A DNA stretch of 64,000 nt from DATFVA01 sp963832715. Lineage in GTDB: Bacteria > Bacteroidota > Ignavibacteria > Ignavibacteriales > Ignavibacteriaceae. The translations under genes and the position numbers were made by a program. The stretch spans positions 372,001 to 436,000 of the forward strand of contig CAWHVB010000002.1 of assembly GCA_963832715.1 (NCBI GenBank), written 5' to 3'. Shown piece after piece: positions 8,686 to 17,335 of this stretch (its first letter is position 1; every line of letters starts with the position of its first letter). The notes beneath the pieces were generated by a model that made no database searches, had not been told where the DNA came from, and saw nothing but the letters and a program-made list of their open reading frames with translations.

Positions 8686-11640
8686 TTGAGAATTCTATTT
8701 TACGGCTTATTATTACTTTGGATTTCAAATGGAGATGCCCAGGTACTTCCGTTCCATCATTACACCATGCGCGACGGAATGGTCTCAGATAATATTCGGA
8801 CTGTCTGCCAGGATTCACTCGGCTTTATCTGGATAGCAACCGGTGAGGGGTTAAGTGTTTTCAATAGCAGAAGTTTTCAGAATTATACAAGCGCAGATGG
8901 ACTAATAACGGATAACATAAGCAGTTTGCTCCCTGATAGGTTTATAAAAAATAAAATCTGGATCGGTACCAACGGCAAAGGAGTCGCTGTTTTTAATAAC
9001 GGCAGTTTTGAAAAAGCATCCTTTAATCCCGGGGGAGATAAAGCATACATAAATACTATTTTTCAATCCCGGGATAGTATAGTTGTCTGCGGAACGGGTG
9101 ATGGCCTGTTTTTTATTAAAAATAACGAGGTGAAAATTCCCGGTTATAATACTAGCCCGGGACAGATTTATTCATTTGCTGAGAGGGATGACGATATATG
9201 GGCAGGGACTCAGAGAGGATTGTATCTAATCCCCAAAGACCTTAAAACTATCAGGAAAATCTCCCTTCCGGGAAATTCAAATCAGCAGATCAGTTCATTA
9301 TTACTTGATGATAATAATAATATCCTGGCTTTTGCACCGGGTTCGGGCCTAATTTACAAGATTGACAAGAGCGGTGTGATAAAGGCTTATGACATCAAGG
9401 TCACGTATTTTTCAAGCGGGATGATCGAAGATAACACAGACAATATCTGGTTATCTACCAATAACGGGTTGTACAAATTTAATATCAATAGCATCGGGAA
9501 TTCTTTAACATCCTTCACCACGGGTAACGGGCTGCTTCAGAACAATATCACTTCTATTTTATTCGACAGGGAAAAAGTTGTATGGATTGCCACTAACGAT
9601 AATGGACTATCAAAACTTGAAAGTCCCGACCTCTACCTCTTTAAAGATGTGAATAAAAACTCCGGTAACTGGTCTGCTTCGGCATCAGACGGATATAATC
9701 ATTTCTGGGTATCAGCTCGTAATGTACTCGTGGAATTTTATAAGAATGATAATGGAAGCTGGAAACGACAAGATCATACTCTGCCAGGCGAATTCAAACA
9801 AGAGAATATTCACCAGATTTTGTGCACACACCCTGATAAATTGTATGTCTGTTCATCATCAGGTGAAATCCAGGTTTATAAGATCCTGCCAGAGGTAAAT
9901 TCGGCATCGGCTCTTAAAATGATTGAGATCATTAACCTGAAGGATATTTCAGAAGGAGATAAACTTTTTACTACCTTTATTGATGACGAGGGTGAGATAT
10001 GGTGCAGTATATTAGATACAGGCATTGTATTGCTTGATGCAAAAGACCACAAGCAGATAAAGGAAATTTATAATTATAAAGATGGAATTCCCGATAACTC
10101 AGTCAGGTATATTTACCAGGATTCAAAAAGAAATTTATGGTTTGGCGGATATAACCATGGATTGTCGGAATTTTCATTCTCAAAAGATACTTCGGATAAG
10201 AGATTAAAATTTGTCAGGCTTTATACAACAAGGGATGGACTCCCGGATAATGACGTCAGGGCTATTACAGAAAAAGACAGTACATTAATTATCGGAACAA
10301 GGTACGGGGGACTGGCTGTACTTAGAGCAGGAAAATTCAAATTGATATCACGTGACCAAGGTCTGCTCAGCAATGCAGTCTGGTGCATCGCAAAAACTCC
10401 TTCCCGTATCTGGCTAGGTACCCAGGCGGGAGTGCAGTCGTTGCAAAACGATTTAAGTATCTCCTGGGATCTCTCAGAAGAAATCCCGCGGGTACCTTTC
10501 TACTCCTTAACTTCTGCAGTAAATGGAGATTTATGTTTTGCATCTGCAAACGATATTTATATTTATGAGCCCTCGTATACTTCTGCCGAAGATTATCATC
10601 CTCCCGTATACCTTGATCATTTTATTGTAAACGGACACGAACAAAAAATCAAAGGAAATATAACGCTCCCGAGTGATGAAAATACAATTACTTTCGGATT
10701 CCAGGGAATTATCAACAGGAAGGAAACAAAAGTCACATATGAATACAGGCTGATCAACAAAAACGACAGCTGGAGACAACTGACAAATAACAATGCCGTA
10801 ACGTATTCAATGTTAGATCCGGGAACTTATACTTTTCAGGTAGAGGCGGTAAATTATAATAACATAAGAAGTAATGCTCCGGCAGAGTTTACCTTTAGGA
10901 TAGAATCACCTTTTTACAGGCAGTGGTGGTTTTATAGCTTAATTTTGTTTTCAATAACACTGCTCATTTATCTTCTTATTCGGATCAGAACAAGCCGGCT
11001 GATTGCAATTGAAAAAATAAGAACACGTATTGCTTCCGACCTTCACGATGAAATAGGATCTGGACTTACTCACATTGCAATGCTTTCAGAACATTCTATC
11101 AGAGAGACTTCTGAAGGACAAACAAATGATGCTCCTGATGATAAATTTTCTTCTGTGAGATCAATGGAAAGAATTGGTAAAATCTCACGGAATCTTGTTG
11201 ATTCGATGATAGATGTAATATGGGCGATTGATCCGAAGTTTGATTCCTTAACCGATTTCATCCTTAATTTTAAGGCTTATGCAAATGAAATATGTGAATC
11301 AAAAAATATAGAACTAAAAGTGAATGCTCAGAATATTGAAAAAGTAAAAGTAACAGCCGGAATAAAAAGAAACCTACAGTTAATATCAAAGGAAGCAGTT
11401 AATAATGCGTTAAAGTATTCGGGATGTACTGAGATCTCCTACAACTTAAATGTCAGAAGCAGAACAATTTACCTTGCGGTGGAAGATAATGGCCGGGGAT
11501 TTAATCAGGCTGGAATCTCATACGGACATGGTATCATTAATATGCAGAAAAATGTCAAAGATCTGAACGGCAGCTTTGAAATAAAGTCTGAACCAGGTAA
11601 AGGAACGGGTATTTATATAAACTTCCCTCTTAATTCATAA
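8686..11640 (+). CDS. Two-component sensor histidine kinase with periplasmic Reg_prop propellers and Y_Y_Y domain
   Basis: 984 residues from a TTG start, chosen because the residues that follow form a clear signal peptide (RILFYGLLLLWISNGDAQ); the only nearby ATG runs straight into a stop. Residues ~20-680 hold many two-component regulator propeller repeats (GFIWIATGEGLSVF, NIWLSTNNGLYKFN, NLWFGGYNHGLSEF). A Y_Y_Y domain follows at ~685-748, then one transmembrane helix near 752-772. The cytoplasmic part is a HisKA_3 dimerisation domain with phospho-acceptor His787 (ASDLHDEIGSGL) and a HATPase_c domain (AVNNALKYSG, EDNGRGF, GHGIINM). There is no fused receiver, so it should phosphorylate the adjacent NarL-type regulator. 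Ligand unknown; in Bacteroidota similar sensors read glycans or envelope cues. Confidence 0.93.
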   Translation: MRILFYGLLLLWISNGDAQVLPFHHYTMRDGMVSDNIRTVCQDSLGFIWIATGEGLSVFNSRSFQNYTSADGLITDNISSLLPDRFIKNKIWIGTNGKGVAVFNNGSFEKASFNPGGDKAYINTIFQSRDSIVVCGTGDGLFFIKNNEVKIPGYNTSPGQIYSFAERDDDIWAGTQRGLYLIPKDLKTIRKISLPGNSNQQISSLLLDDNNNILAFAPGSGLIYKIDKSGVIKAYDIKVTYFSSGMIEDNTDNIWLSTNNGLYKFNINSIGNSLTSFTTGNGLLQNNITSILFDREKVVWIATNDNGLSKLESPDLYLFKDVNKNSGNWSASASDGYNHFWVSARNVLVEFYKNDNGSWKRQDHTLPGEFKQENIHQILCTHPDKLYVCSSSGEIQVYKILPEVNSASALKMIEIINLKDISEGDKLFTTFIDDEGEIWCSILDTGIVLLDAKDHKQIKEIYNYKDGIPDNSVRYIYQDSKRNLWFGGYNHGLSEFSFSKDTSDKRLKFVRLYTTRDGLPDNDVRAITEKDSTLIIGTRYGGLAVLRAGKFKLISRDQGLLSNAVWCIAKTPSRIWLGTQAGVQSLQNDLSISWDLSEEIPRVPFYSLTSAVNGDLCFASANDIYIYEPSYTSAEDYHPPVYLDHFIVNGHEQKIKGNITLPSDENTITFGFQGIINRKETKVTYEYRLINKNDSWRQLTNNNAVTYSMLDPGTYTFQVEAVNYNNIRSNAPAEFTFRIESPFYRQWWFYSLILFSITLLIYLLIRIRTSRLIAIEKIRTRIASDLHDEIGSGLTHIAMLSEHSIRETSEGQTNDAPDDKFSSVRSMERIGKISRNLVDSMIDVIWAIDPKFDSLTDFILNFKAYANEICESKNIELKVNAQNIEKVKVTAGIKRNLQLISKEAVNNALKYSGCTEISYNLNVRSRTIYLAVEDNGRGFNQAGISYGHGIINMQKNVKDLNGSFEIKSEPGKGTGIYINFPLNS

Positions 11641-11659
11641 ACTAACCGGATGATTAGTT
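11640..11659. promoter_or_regulatory. 20-bp imperfect palindrome upstream of the response regulator gene
   Basis: AACTAACC (11640-11647) and GATTAGTT (11652-11659) form an inverted repeat with one mismatched position and a 4-bp centre. It begins at the last base of the kinase stop codon. An 18/20 identical copy lies after the regulator gene at 12407-12426. The size and symmetry suit a binding site for a dimeric regulator, for example the adjacent LuxR-type protein; this is inference. Confidence 0.4.
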
Positions 11660-11709
11660 GATAATGGAAAAGAGATGAATTATGCTTCGGAGAATAATAT
11701 TTTAATAAT

Positions 11710-12352
11710 ATGCAGCAGCAATCCATAATCCGTGTAGCAATACTTGATGATGACCAGGAGGTCCGCGAACTTCTAGGTATACTCCTGAATAAATCGGAAG
11801 GATTCAAATGTGCAGGGGTGTACAAATCCTGTGAAGAAGCGCTGCAGTCAATAGAAAATGATCTGCCCGATATCTTACTTTTGGATATTGAAATGCCGGG
11901 CAAAGACGGTATCGAAAGTCTTAAAGAAATCAAACTTGCGTATCCATCTGTCGAGATCATGATGCTGACAGTATACAGCGACAGCGAAAAAATATTCCAG
12001 TCGTTAAGAGCGGGAGCATCAGGATACCTTTTAAAAGAAAAGTCCCTCAGATAGATTGTTGACTGCAATCCGTGAGGCATTTGAAGGTGGGGCACCATTC
12101 TCCGGCGAGGTAGCAAGGAAGGTGCTGCAGTACTTTCAGGCTCCTGTTCAGAATCCATCAAGCAATCTTTCCGACAGGGAACTTGAAGTTCTCCGTGCAT
12201 TAATCGAAGGGCACAGCACTAAAGCAATTTCCGAAAAACTTTTCGTAAGCACCCATACTATCAGGTTTCATCTCCACAATATTTATGTTAAACTGCATGT
12301 AAATTCACGCACCGAAGCAGTTGCTAAAGCTTTAAAATCAAAACTATTCTGA
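11710..12352 (+). CDS. NarL/FixJ-family response regulator, interrupted by a +1 frameshift
   Basis: Two overlapping-context frames make one protein. The first (11710-12054) is a receiver with acidic pocket DDD 13-15, phospho-acceptor Asp59 (LLLDIEMPGKDG) and ends GYLLKEKSLR. The second (from 12056) continues TAIREAFEGGAPFS and a LuxR helix-turn-helix (LSDRELEVLRALIEG, STHTIRFHLHNIYVKL). Removing one A from the run 12038-12041 reads LLKESPSDRLLTAIREA, the normal linker of the family, and gives 213 residues, the usual length. The gene follows the kinase by 69 bases and is its obvious partner. As written the regulator has no DNA-binding domain. A homopolymer consensus error is as likely as true inactivation. 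Confidence 0.88.
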
Positions 12353-12406
12353 TCATCCGACCAGGTTAATTCACCTCGTATATCCCAAAATTCATCTCTT
12401 CGGAAA

Positions 12407-12426
12407 AACTAACCAAATGATTAGTT
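12407..12426. promoter_or_regulatory. Second copy of the 20-bp palindrome, upstream of the OmpA gene
   Basis: AACTAACC (12407-12414) and GATTAGTT (12419-12426) repeat the element found before the regulator gene, differing only in the two central bases (AA instead of GG). It lies 82 bases before the OmpA-family start, a position suited to an operator or activator site. A pair of such sites flanking a regulator gene suggests autoregulation plus control of the downstream genes (inference). Confidence 0.4.
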
Positions 12427-12508
12427 GTTTTGCTGCGCCTGCCGCAATAAGTTCAATTTAAGTTTAACAGATACTTAATACAGGATATTTTAATAAAAGG
12501 AGACGATT

Positions 12509-13693
12509 ATGAAAAAACCGGTCTTTACAATCGTTATTTTCTTTGCTTTTTATATTTCAGCATCTGCGCAATTCGGCGGACTTATAGATAAAGTAAAGGA
12601 TAAGGCAGAAGATAAGGTTGAGAAAAAGATAGAAGATTCGATGGACAAATCAGGTGACGGCACTAAAAACGCAAATAACACTTCAGATAATACTGAATCA
12701 AACACAAATACCGAAGCGGCACCGGACACAAAAACATACCAGAATTATGATTTTGTACCGGGAGATAAAATTATTTTTGAAGATAATTTCGCTGAGGATG
12801 AAAGCGGTGAATTTCCTTCCCATTGGGATTTGGTTAGCGGTCAGGCACAGGTCAATAACTTTCAGGGTGAAAATATATTCGCCCTTACGGAGGGAAACTA
12901 TGTTAGTGTAGCGCCGTTGATGAAAACGGATACTTACCTGGCGAGTGATACCTTCACGGTTGAATTTGATTTTTACACCCAGCCCGGGGCATACAACCAG
13001 GTAGGTGTTCGGTTATGGAATCCGAAGAATGAGGAGCAGACTGATAAAGCCGGGGATACACATAGTTCCGTCTTTGTCGGATATGAATGTTCAGCCTATG
13101 AATTGTCGGGAAGTTATCCCGGTGATGAGAATGAGTTTAGCAATAATAAGTGGCATCATGCCGCTATAGCAAGGAAAGGGAAACAGCTTAAAATCTACGA
13201 AGATCAATATAGAGTATTGAATGTCCCTGTTTACCAGGGTGAAACTTATGCAGTCAACTTTGTCGGTATCGGCGACCAGGAGAAACCAATAATGATTAGA
13301 AATGTCCGTATTGCGCAGGGTGGAAACTTTAACGATACTAAACGTATTGTCTCTGAGAGCAGGATAATTAGTCATGGGATTTTGTTTGACGTGGATAAGG
13401 CAGCGCTTAAACCTGAATCGATGGGAGCTATTAACCAGATATACCACGTTCTGAAAGATAACCCGGATATAAAATATGAGATAGACGGTCATACTGACAA
13501 TTCAGGAGATTCGCAGCATAACATTGAGCTGTCGCAGCAGAGGGCAGATGCAGTCAAAGCTCAGCTGGTAAGCATGGGAATAGATCCTTCACGTTTGACC
13601 ACCAAAGGTTTCGGCGATACAAAACCCATTTCAGATAATACAACTTCTGAGGGAAAGGCTAATAATCGTCGGGTAGAGTTTATCAGAATTTAA
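12509..13693 (+). CDS. OmpA-family outer-membrane/periplasmic protein
   Basis: 394 residues with a signal peptide ending at FYISASAQ; AAGGAG lies just before the ATG. A short amphipathic Lys/Asp-rich segment (LIDKVKDKAEDKVEKKIEDSM) and an Asn/Thr-rich linker are followed by a ~180-residue beta-rich region resembling a concanavalin-like/LamG fold (IIFEDNFAEDESGEFPSHWD, TVEFDFYTQ). The last ~110 residues are an OmpA peptidoglycan-binding domain (YEIDGHTDNSGDSQHNIELSQQRA, KGFGDTKPI, NNRRVEFI) with the conserved Asp and Arg that contact diaminopimelate. It would tether the envelope to peptidoglycan. Its place after the kinase-regulator pair suggests it is a target of that system. Confidence 0.9.
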   Translation: MKKPVFTIVIFFAFYISASAQFGGLIDKVKDKAEDKVEKKIEDSMDKSGDGTKNANNTSDNTESNTNTEAAPDTKTYQNYDFVPGDKIIFEDNFAEDESGEFPSHWDLVSGQAQVNNFQGENIFALTEGNYVSVAPLMKTDTYLASDTFTVEFDFYTQPGAYNQVGVRLWNPKNEEQTDKAGDTHSSVFVGYECSAYELSGSYPGDENEFSNNKWHHAAIARKGKQLKIYEDQYRVLNVPVYQGETYAVNFVGIGDQEKPIMIRNVRIAQGGNFNDTKRIVSESRIISHGILFDVDKAALKPESMGAINQIYHVLKDNPDIKYEIDGHTDNSGDSQHNIELSQQRADAVKAQLVSMGIDPSRLTTKGFGDTKPISDNTTSEGKANNRRVEFIRI

Positions 13694-13745
13694 AAATGAT
13701 CCGATTTTTTTTATTTCCAAAAGATAATGTACCGGAGCAGGTTTT

Positions 13746-14658
13746 ATGAGAAAATCCGTTATAATTTTTATTCCGCTTTTATTATTCATAACTCAAACAG
13801 CTTTTGCACAGCGGCCCCTGAAAGAAAATTTTCTCCCGTATTTGAATTCGATAATTCCCCCGCCGCTTTCATGCCCTGGAAGCATATAATAAAATAAAAT
13901 ACGGCGAAGAAAACTGCAGTGCAGATAACCTTTTTAGCGAAATAACCGGTAAATGTGAGCTGAAGTTAACCCGAATAAATACTCCCGATGGAGCAGATAA
14001 TGACCTGGCAAAGAAGATGCAGGATCCTGAATTTCAAAAGAAAATGGATAAAATGACGGATGCTGAAAAGATGAAGCTGGGTATGGAAATGGCCAAACAG
14101 TATCAGTCCGGTAATAATCAATATGTGCGGGAACCGGAGAATGTGCTGGCAGCGCTGAATGAAGGAACGCAAATAGATAAGCATATCGGCGATGATATGC
14201 TGGGCGCAAATAAAACTGCCGGTGAAGTGGCTGCTGTGCAAAAAAAGTACGATGACAAACAAAAAAAAATAGCCGACTGGCTTGAAGGGGAAATTGCGAA
14301 GCTGCCGCTTATAAAACAGAGTGTTGATATAGCAATTCAGGACCCTGCTAAAGTTAAGGCACTTGAACTCCAGGCTGCCGATAAGCATATTGCAGTTGAA
14401 AATGATTATCTGAAAATTCTCGCCGAAAACTGGAGGACGGATTTAAGAAAGGACAATGATAACTTTTCTAAGTTTGAAAACCTGCTCGCCGGCACTCATT
14501 ATGGCGATGATGCTAAGAACACAAAAGACCGGCAGATACTTGCCTCACATCAATCCCTTATACTGCAGAAAGTGCTTGAATTAGCTTCAAGAAGTAAGAA
14601 CATCTTTGAGGAAGCAGCACAGTACATAGTAAACAAGAAGAATATAGAGAAACAGTAA
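13746..14658 (+). CDS. Secreted helical protein of unknown function, interrupted by a +1 frameshift
   Basis: The true start is the ATG at 13746: it opens a signal peptide (RKSVIIFIPLLLFITQTAFAQ) that runs on to a stop at 13887 after a C-run. In the other frame the protein continues upstream of the apparent start at 14017 without interruption (HALEAYNKIKYGEENC, KCELKLTRINTPDGAD). Removing one C from the run 13857-13861 joins the halves into 303 residues. The mature part is strongly helical and Lys/Asp/Glu-rich (FQKKMDKMTDAEKMKLGMEM, QKKYDDKQKKIADWLEG). No family recognised. It lies 52 bases after the OmpA gene and probably shares its transcript. Confidence 0.75.
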
Positions 14659-14700
14659 GACATCCGCGGTATTAACAAACCGGGAATTATATACACCCCT

Positions 14701-14718
14701 GGCAGCCGTGAGGCTGCC
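14701..14718 (+). terminator. GC-rich hairpin, probable terminator of the kinase-OmpA cluster
   Basis: GGCAGCC (14701-14707) and GGCTGCC (14712-14718) form a perfect 7-bp stem with a GTGA tetraloop, 42 bases after the stop of the secreted-protein gene. Only a weak TTCGGT follows, so termination efficiency is uncertain. Confidence 0.45.
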
Positions 14719-14831
14719 TTCGGTAATATTCATCTCTCTTCCCTCTAAAACCTTTATCATAAATTTTAATATATTAAATTTAAACAGGTTCGAATAACGA
14801 ATTCTTTTTAACCAATTAGTTCCCTGCTTAA

Positions 14832-15842
14832 ATGAGTATAAGCTATCACGTTCTCGGAAAACCCGGATGGGATAATGGATTAACGGTATCTGTTAACAGC
14901 GGGACAAGGTTTTATCGCCTCCTTTTTGACTGCGGCGAAAACATACTCAAGGATTTGAGCCTGCACGATATAAAATCTATTGATTACTTATTCCTTTCTC
15001 ATCTTCATATAGATCATATTGCCGGATTTGATTATTTCTTTCGAAGAAATTATGATAGGGACAAGAAACCGGTATACGTATTCGGTCCCAAAGACACGAT
15101 TAAAATTATACAGAACAGACTTCGCGGATTTAAGTGGAACCTGGTAGAAGGAGTTCCGGGATTGTGGTTTATAACGGAGACAGATGATAAAGTCTCCCGA
15201 ACTGTTTTATTTAAAACCACAGATGGCTTTTCTGTTAAGTATCCTGCAGGTAGGAATACCCATAACGGACTCCTCATTAATAATTCTGAATTTTCGGTAT
15301 CCGTAGCGATTCTTAACCACATAATTCCATCAGCAGCCTATTGTATAAAGGAAAAACCGTCGATAAATATTAATAAAGAAAATCTGATGAGTATGGGAAT
15401 TACCCCCGGTCCATGGCTTGAAAAAGTGAGGGATATGAAAGCAGATCCGGATGAAACCATCATAATCGATAATAATAAATATAAACTGCAATCACTGAGG
15501 ACAAAACTGCTTGAAAAACGCGAGGGAGATAGCATTTCTTACTTGACAGATTTCATATACAACCAGGACACAAAAACTAAAGTAAAAAAAATTTTCAGTA
15601 ATACAGGGGTTATGGTTTGTGAAAGTCAATACCTTTCTTCTGAAAAGGAATATGCAAAAAAGAATTATCATCTTACAGCAGCACAGACCGCAAGGCTGGC
15701 GAAAGCAGCTAAAGCAGAGAAATTAATCCTATTTCATATTTCCGACCGCTACAGGGCAAAAGAATATCCGGATCTGATCAGAGAAGCGCGTGTAATTTTC
15801 CCGGAGACGTATCTTCCCGATAACTGGAATATAAAATACTAA
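14832..15842 (+). CDS. Metallo-beta-lactamase-fold hydrolase, RNase Z-like
   Basis: 336 residues without signal peptide. The metal-binding motif LSHLHIDHIAGFD (HxHxDH) near residues 56-62 and further metal ligands, including a C-terminal FHISDRY, match the tRNase Z/ElaC-like branch of the MBL superfamily, where a zinc pair cleaves phosphodiester bonds. The N-terminal LLFDCGENI also fits that branch. Whether this is the tRNA 3'-processing enzyme is unclear: the family's usual PxKxxxL exosite is not evident and the middle (about 110-230) is divergent. It stands alone in front of a convergent gene, with 2 bases between the stops. Confidence 0.82.
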   Translation: MSISYHVLGKPGWDNGLTVSVNSGTRFYRLLFDCGENILKDLSLHDIKSIDYLFLSHLHIDHIAGFDYFFRRNYDRDKKPVYVFGPKDTIKIIQNRLRGFKWNLVEGVPGLWFITETDDKVSRTVLFKTTDGFSVKYPAGRNTHNGLLINNSEFSVSVAILNHIIPSAAYCIKEKPSININKENLMSMGITPGPWLEKVRDMKADPDETIIIDNNKYKLQSLRTKLLEKREGDSISYLTDFIYNQDTKTKVKKIFSNTGVMVCESQYLSSEKEYAKKNYHLTAAQTARLAKAAKAEKLILFHISDRYRAKEYPDLIREARVIFPETYLPDNWNIKY

Positions 15843-15844
15843 TC

Positions 15845-16369
15845 TCACTCTTCACTGCCGGTGCTGTAACAAACTACTATTTTTGAATTAGCCACAGCAA
15901 GTACATCGGATGACACATAAATTAAACCGGGCTCTCCGGATTTAATCGGCGTTACCTGTATATAAGGCGACTTCCTGTTAAGTGCATCCTGAAGACTTCC
16001 TTTATAAAATATTCTGATATTCTTGTCCCAGTGCCACTTCGGAAAATCTTTAATGATTTCCTTATAAACATTTATGATCTTATCGGAGGGATCATTGCTT
16101 ATCAGGGTAACAGTGGGAAGCACAGGATTTTTGCTGTCATCCACGCTCTGTGTCGACTGTGATGTCTCGATGATTCTGGCACCCGGGTAAGGCGGCAAAT
16201 CTATCATATTCCTGTCGGGAGTATTCTGCTTCATATTTTCATAACTATTCCTTACACCCTCCGGGATATCCTGCTTAAGTTCCGCCCAGGGAGCATATTT
16301 GTCCTGAGCAGATAACAGGCTTAAAGAGGAGATCCAGAACAATATTAAAAATACTTTATGTAATTTCAT
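15845..16369 (-). CDS. Exported protein of unknown function
   Basis: 174 residues with a clear signal peptide (VFLILFWISSLSLLSAQ). The mature part contains DLPPYPGARIIET, a motif seen near the start of several secreted Bacteroidota/Ignavibacteria proteins, and a mixed alpha/beta region ending in a short acidic tail (STGSEE). No enzyme motif or metal-binding set is visible. It converges with the MBL-fold gene (2 bases apart) and is read away from the sulfite-exporter gene. Confidence 0.75.
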   Translation of the reverse strand: MKLHKVFLILFWISSLSLLSAQDKYAPWAELKQDIPEGVRNSYENMKQNTPDRNMIDLPPYPGARIIETSQSTQSVDDSKNPVLPTVTLISNDPSDKIINVYKEIIKDFPKWHWDKNIRIFYKGSLQDALNRKSPYIQVTPIKSGEPGLIYVSSDVLAVANSKIVVCYSTGSEE

Positions 16370-16480
16370 TTCAGGTCCTGTAATGATTATACAAGTGAAA
16401 GCTAACCGGACTATAAAATAATTTTTTTTACATATGTCATTCGTGTTGTATATTTCACCTCAAAAAAACAGGAATTATAC

Positions 16481-17230
16481 TTGTCGGACATCACTTCTAT
16501 TATCCTTCTTTTTGTAATCGCTTTTATTTCAGGATTTATAAATGTAGGCGCGGGCGGAGGATCATCTCTTACGCTTCCGATGCTGATATTCCTGGGACTC
16601 GATTCTGCTGTTGCAAACGGAACTAACAGGGTTGGTGTTATAATGCAGAATATCGCAGCAATTTATTCCTTCAAAAGATCAAAATACAGCCAGTTCAGAT
16701 TAAGTTTAAAACTTTCACTAATGACGCTGCCAGGGGCAATTGCCGGGGCAATACTCGCTGTTAAGCTTAATGATGAGTTATTCCAGAAGATCCTCGGCAT
16801 TGTGATGATACTGATTATAATATCAATGTTTCTTCCTAAAGCAAAAAACACTAAGGAAGGTGAAAGTGCTCAGAAGATTTCCTGGTCAGTCTACCTTTCA
16901 ATGTTCGGCATCGGTTTCTATGGGGGTTTCCTGCAGGTTGGCGTCGGCTTTATGATTATGGCCTCGCTTCAGCATCTTATGAAGCTGAACCTTATTTACG
17001 TTAATATGCACAAGGTATTTATAGTGCTTCTTTTTTCACTGCCCGCTCTCCTGATTTTTGCTTATACCGGGAACGTAAACTGGTTCTGGGGAATTATGCT
17101 TGGGCTCGGAAATGCAGCCGGCGGATGGTGGTCGGCTAAGCTATCCGTTAAAAAGGGAGAGAAATTAATTAAGATAGTACTTATCGTGGCTATCTTTATA
17201 ATGGCACTTAAACTTCTGAATGTATTTTAA
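16481..17230 (+). CDS. TauE/SafE (TSUP) family membrane exporter
   Basis: 249 residues with about eight hydrophobic segments in two halves. The TSUP signature appears near the start (FISGFINVGAGGGSSLTLPML) and again in the second half (GFYGGFLQVGVGF). The family moves sulfite, sulfoacetate or other small organosulfur anions across the inner membrane. The start is TTG at 16481 with AGGAA seven bases upstream. Substrate unknown; the gene has no sulfur-metabolism neighbour. Confidence 0.9.
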   Translation: MSDITSIILLFVIAFISGFINVGAGGGSSLTLPMLIFLGLDSAVANGTNRVGVIMQNIAAIYSFKRSKYSQFRLSLKLSLMTLPGAIAGAILAVKLNDELFQKILGIVMILIIISMFLPKAKNTKEGESAQKISWSVYLSMFGIGFYGGFLQVGVGFMIMASLQHLMKLNLIYVNMHKVFIVLLFSLPALLIFAYTGNVNWFWGIMLGLGNAAGGWWSAKLSVKKGEKLIKIVLIVAIFIMALKLLNVF

Positions 17231-17255
17231 TCATTCCTTTTCTCTGCCTGCCGCG

Positions 17256-17273
17256 TCATCTCCTTGGAGATGA
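17256..17273. other. 18-bp perfect palindromic element between two transporter genes
   Basis: TCATCTCC (17256-17263) and GGAGATGA (17266-17273) form an inverted repeat with a 2-bp centre, which could fold as a 7-bp RNA hairpin with a CTTG loop. It lies 26 bases after the TSUP gene and 63 before the MFS gene. There is no T-run, so it may be an operator or a factor-dependent terminator rather than an intrinsic one. Confidence 0.35.
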
Positions 17274-17335
17274 TCCTTGCTTTGAGACAAATAATTTCAT
17301 TTATTAAGCAATCCCGATTTATTTAAAACTGAAAA

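Noticed and set aside
11613..12200. 195-codon minus-strand frame across the response regulator
   Set aside because: Antisense to the receiver domain, whose conserved motifs show the plus strand is coding.
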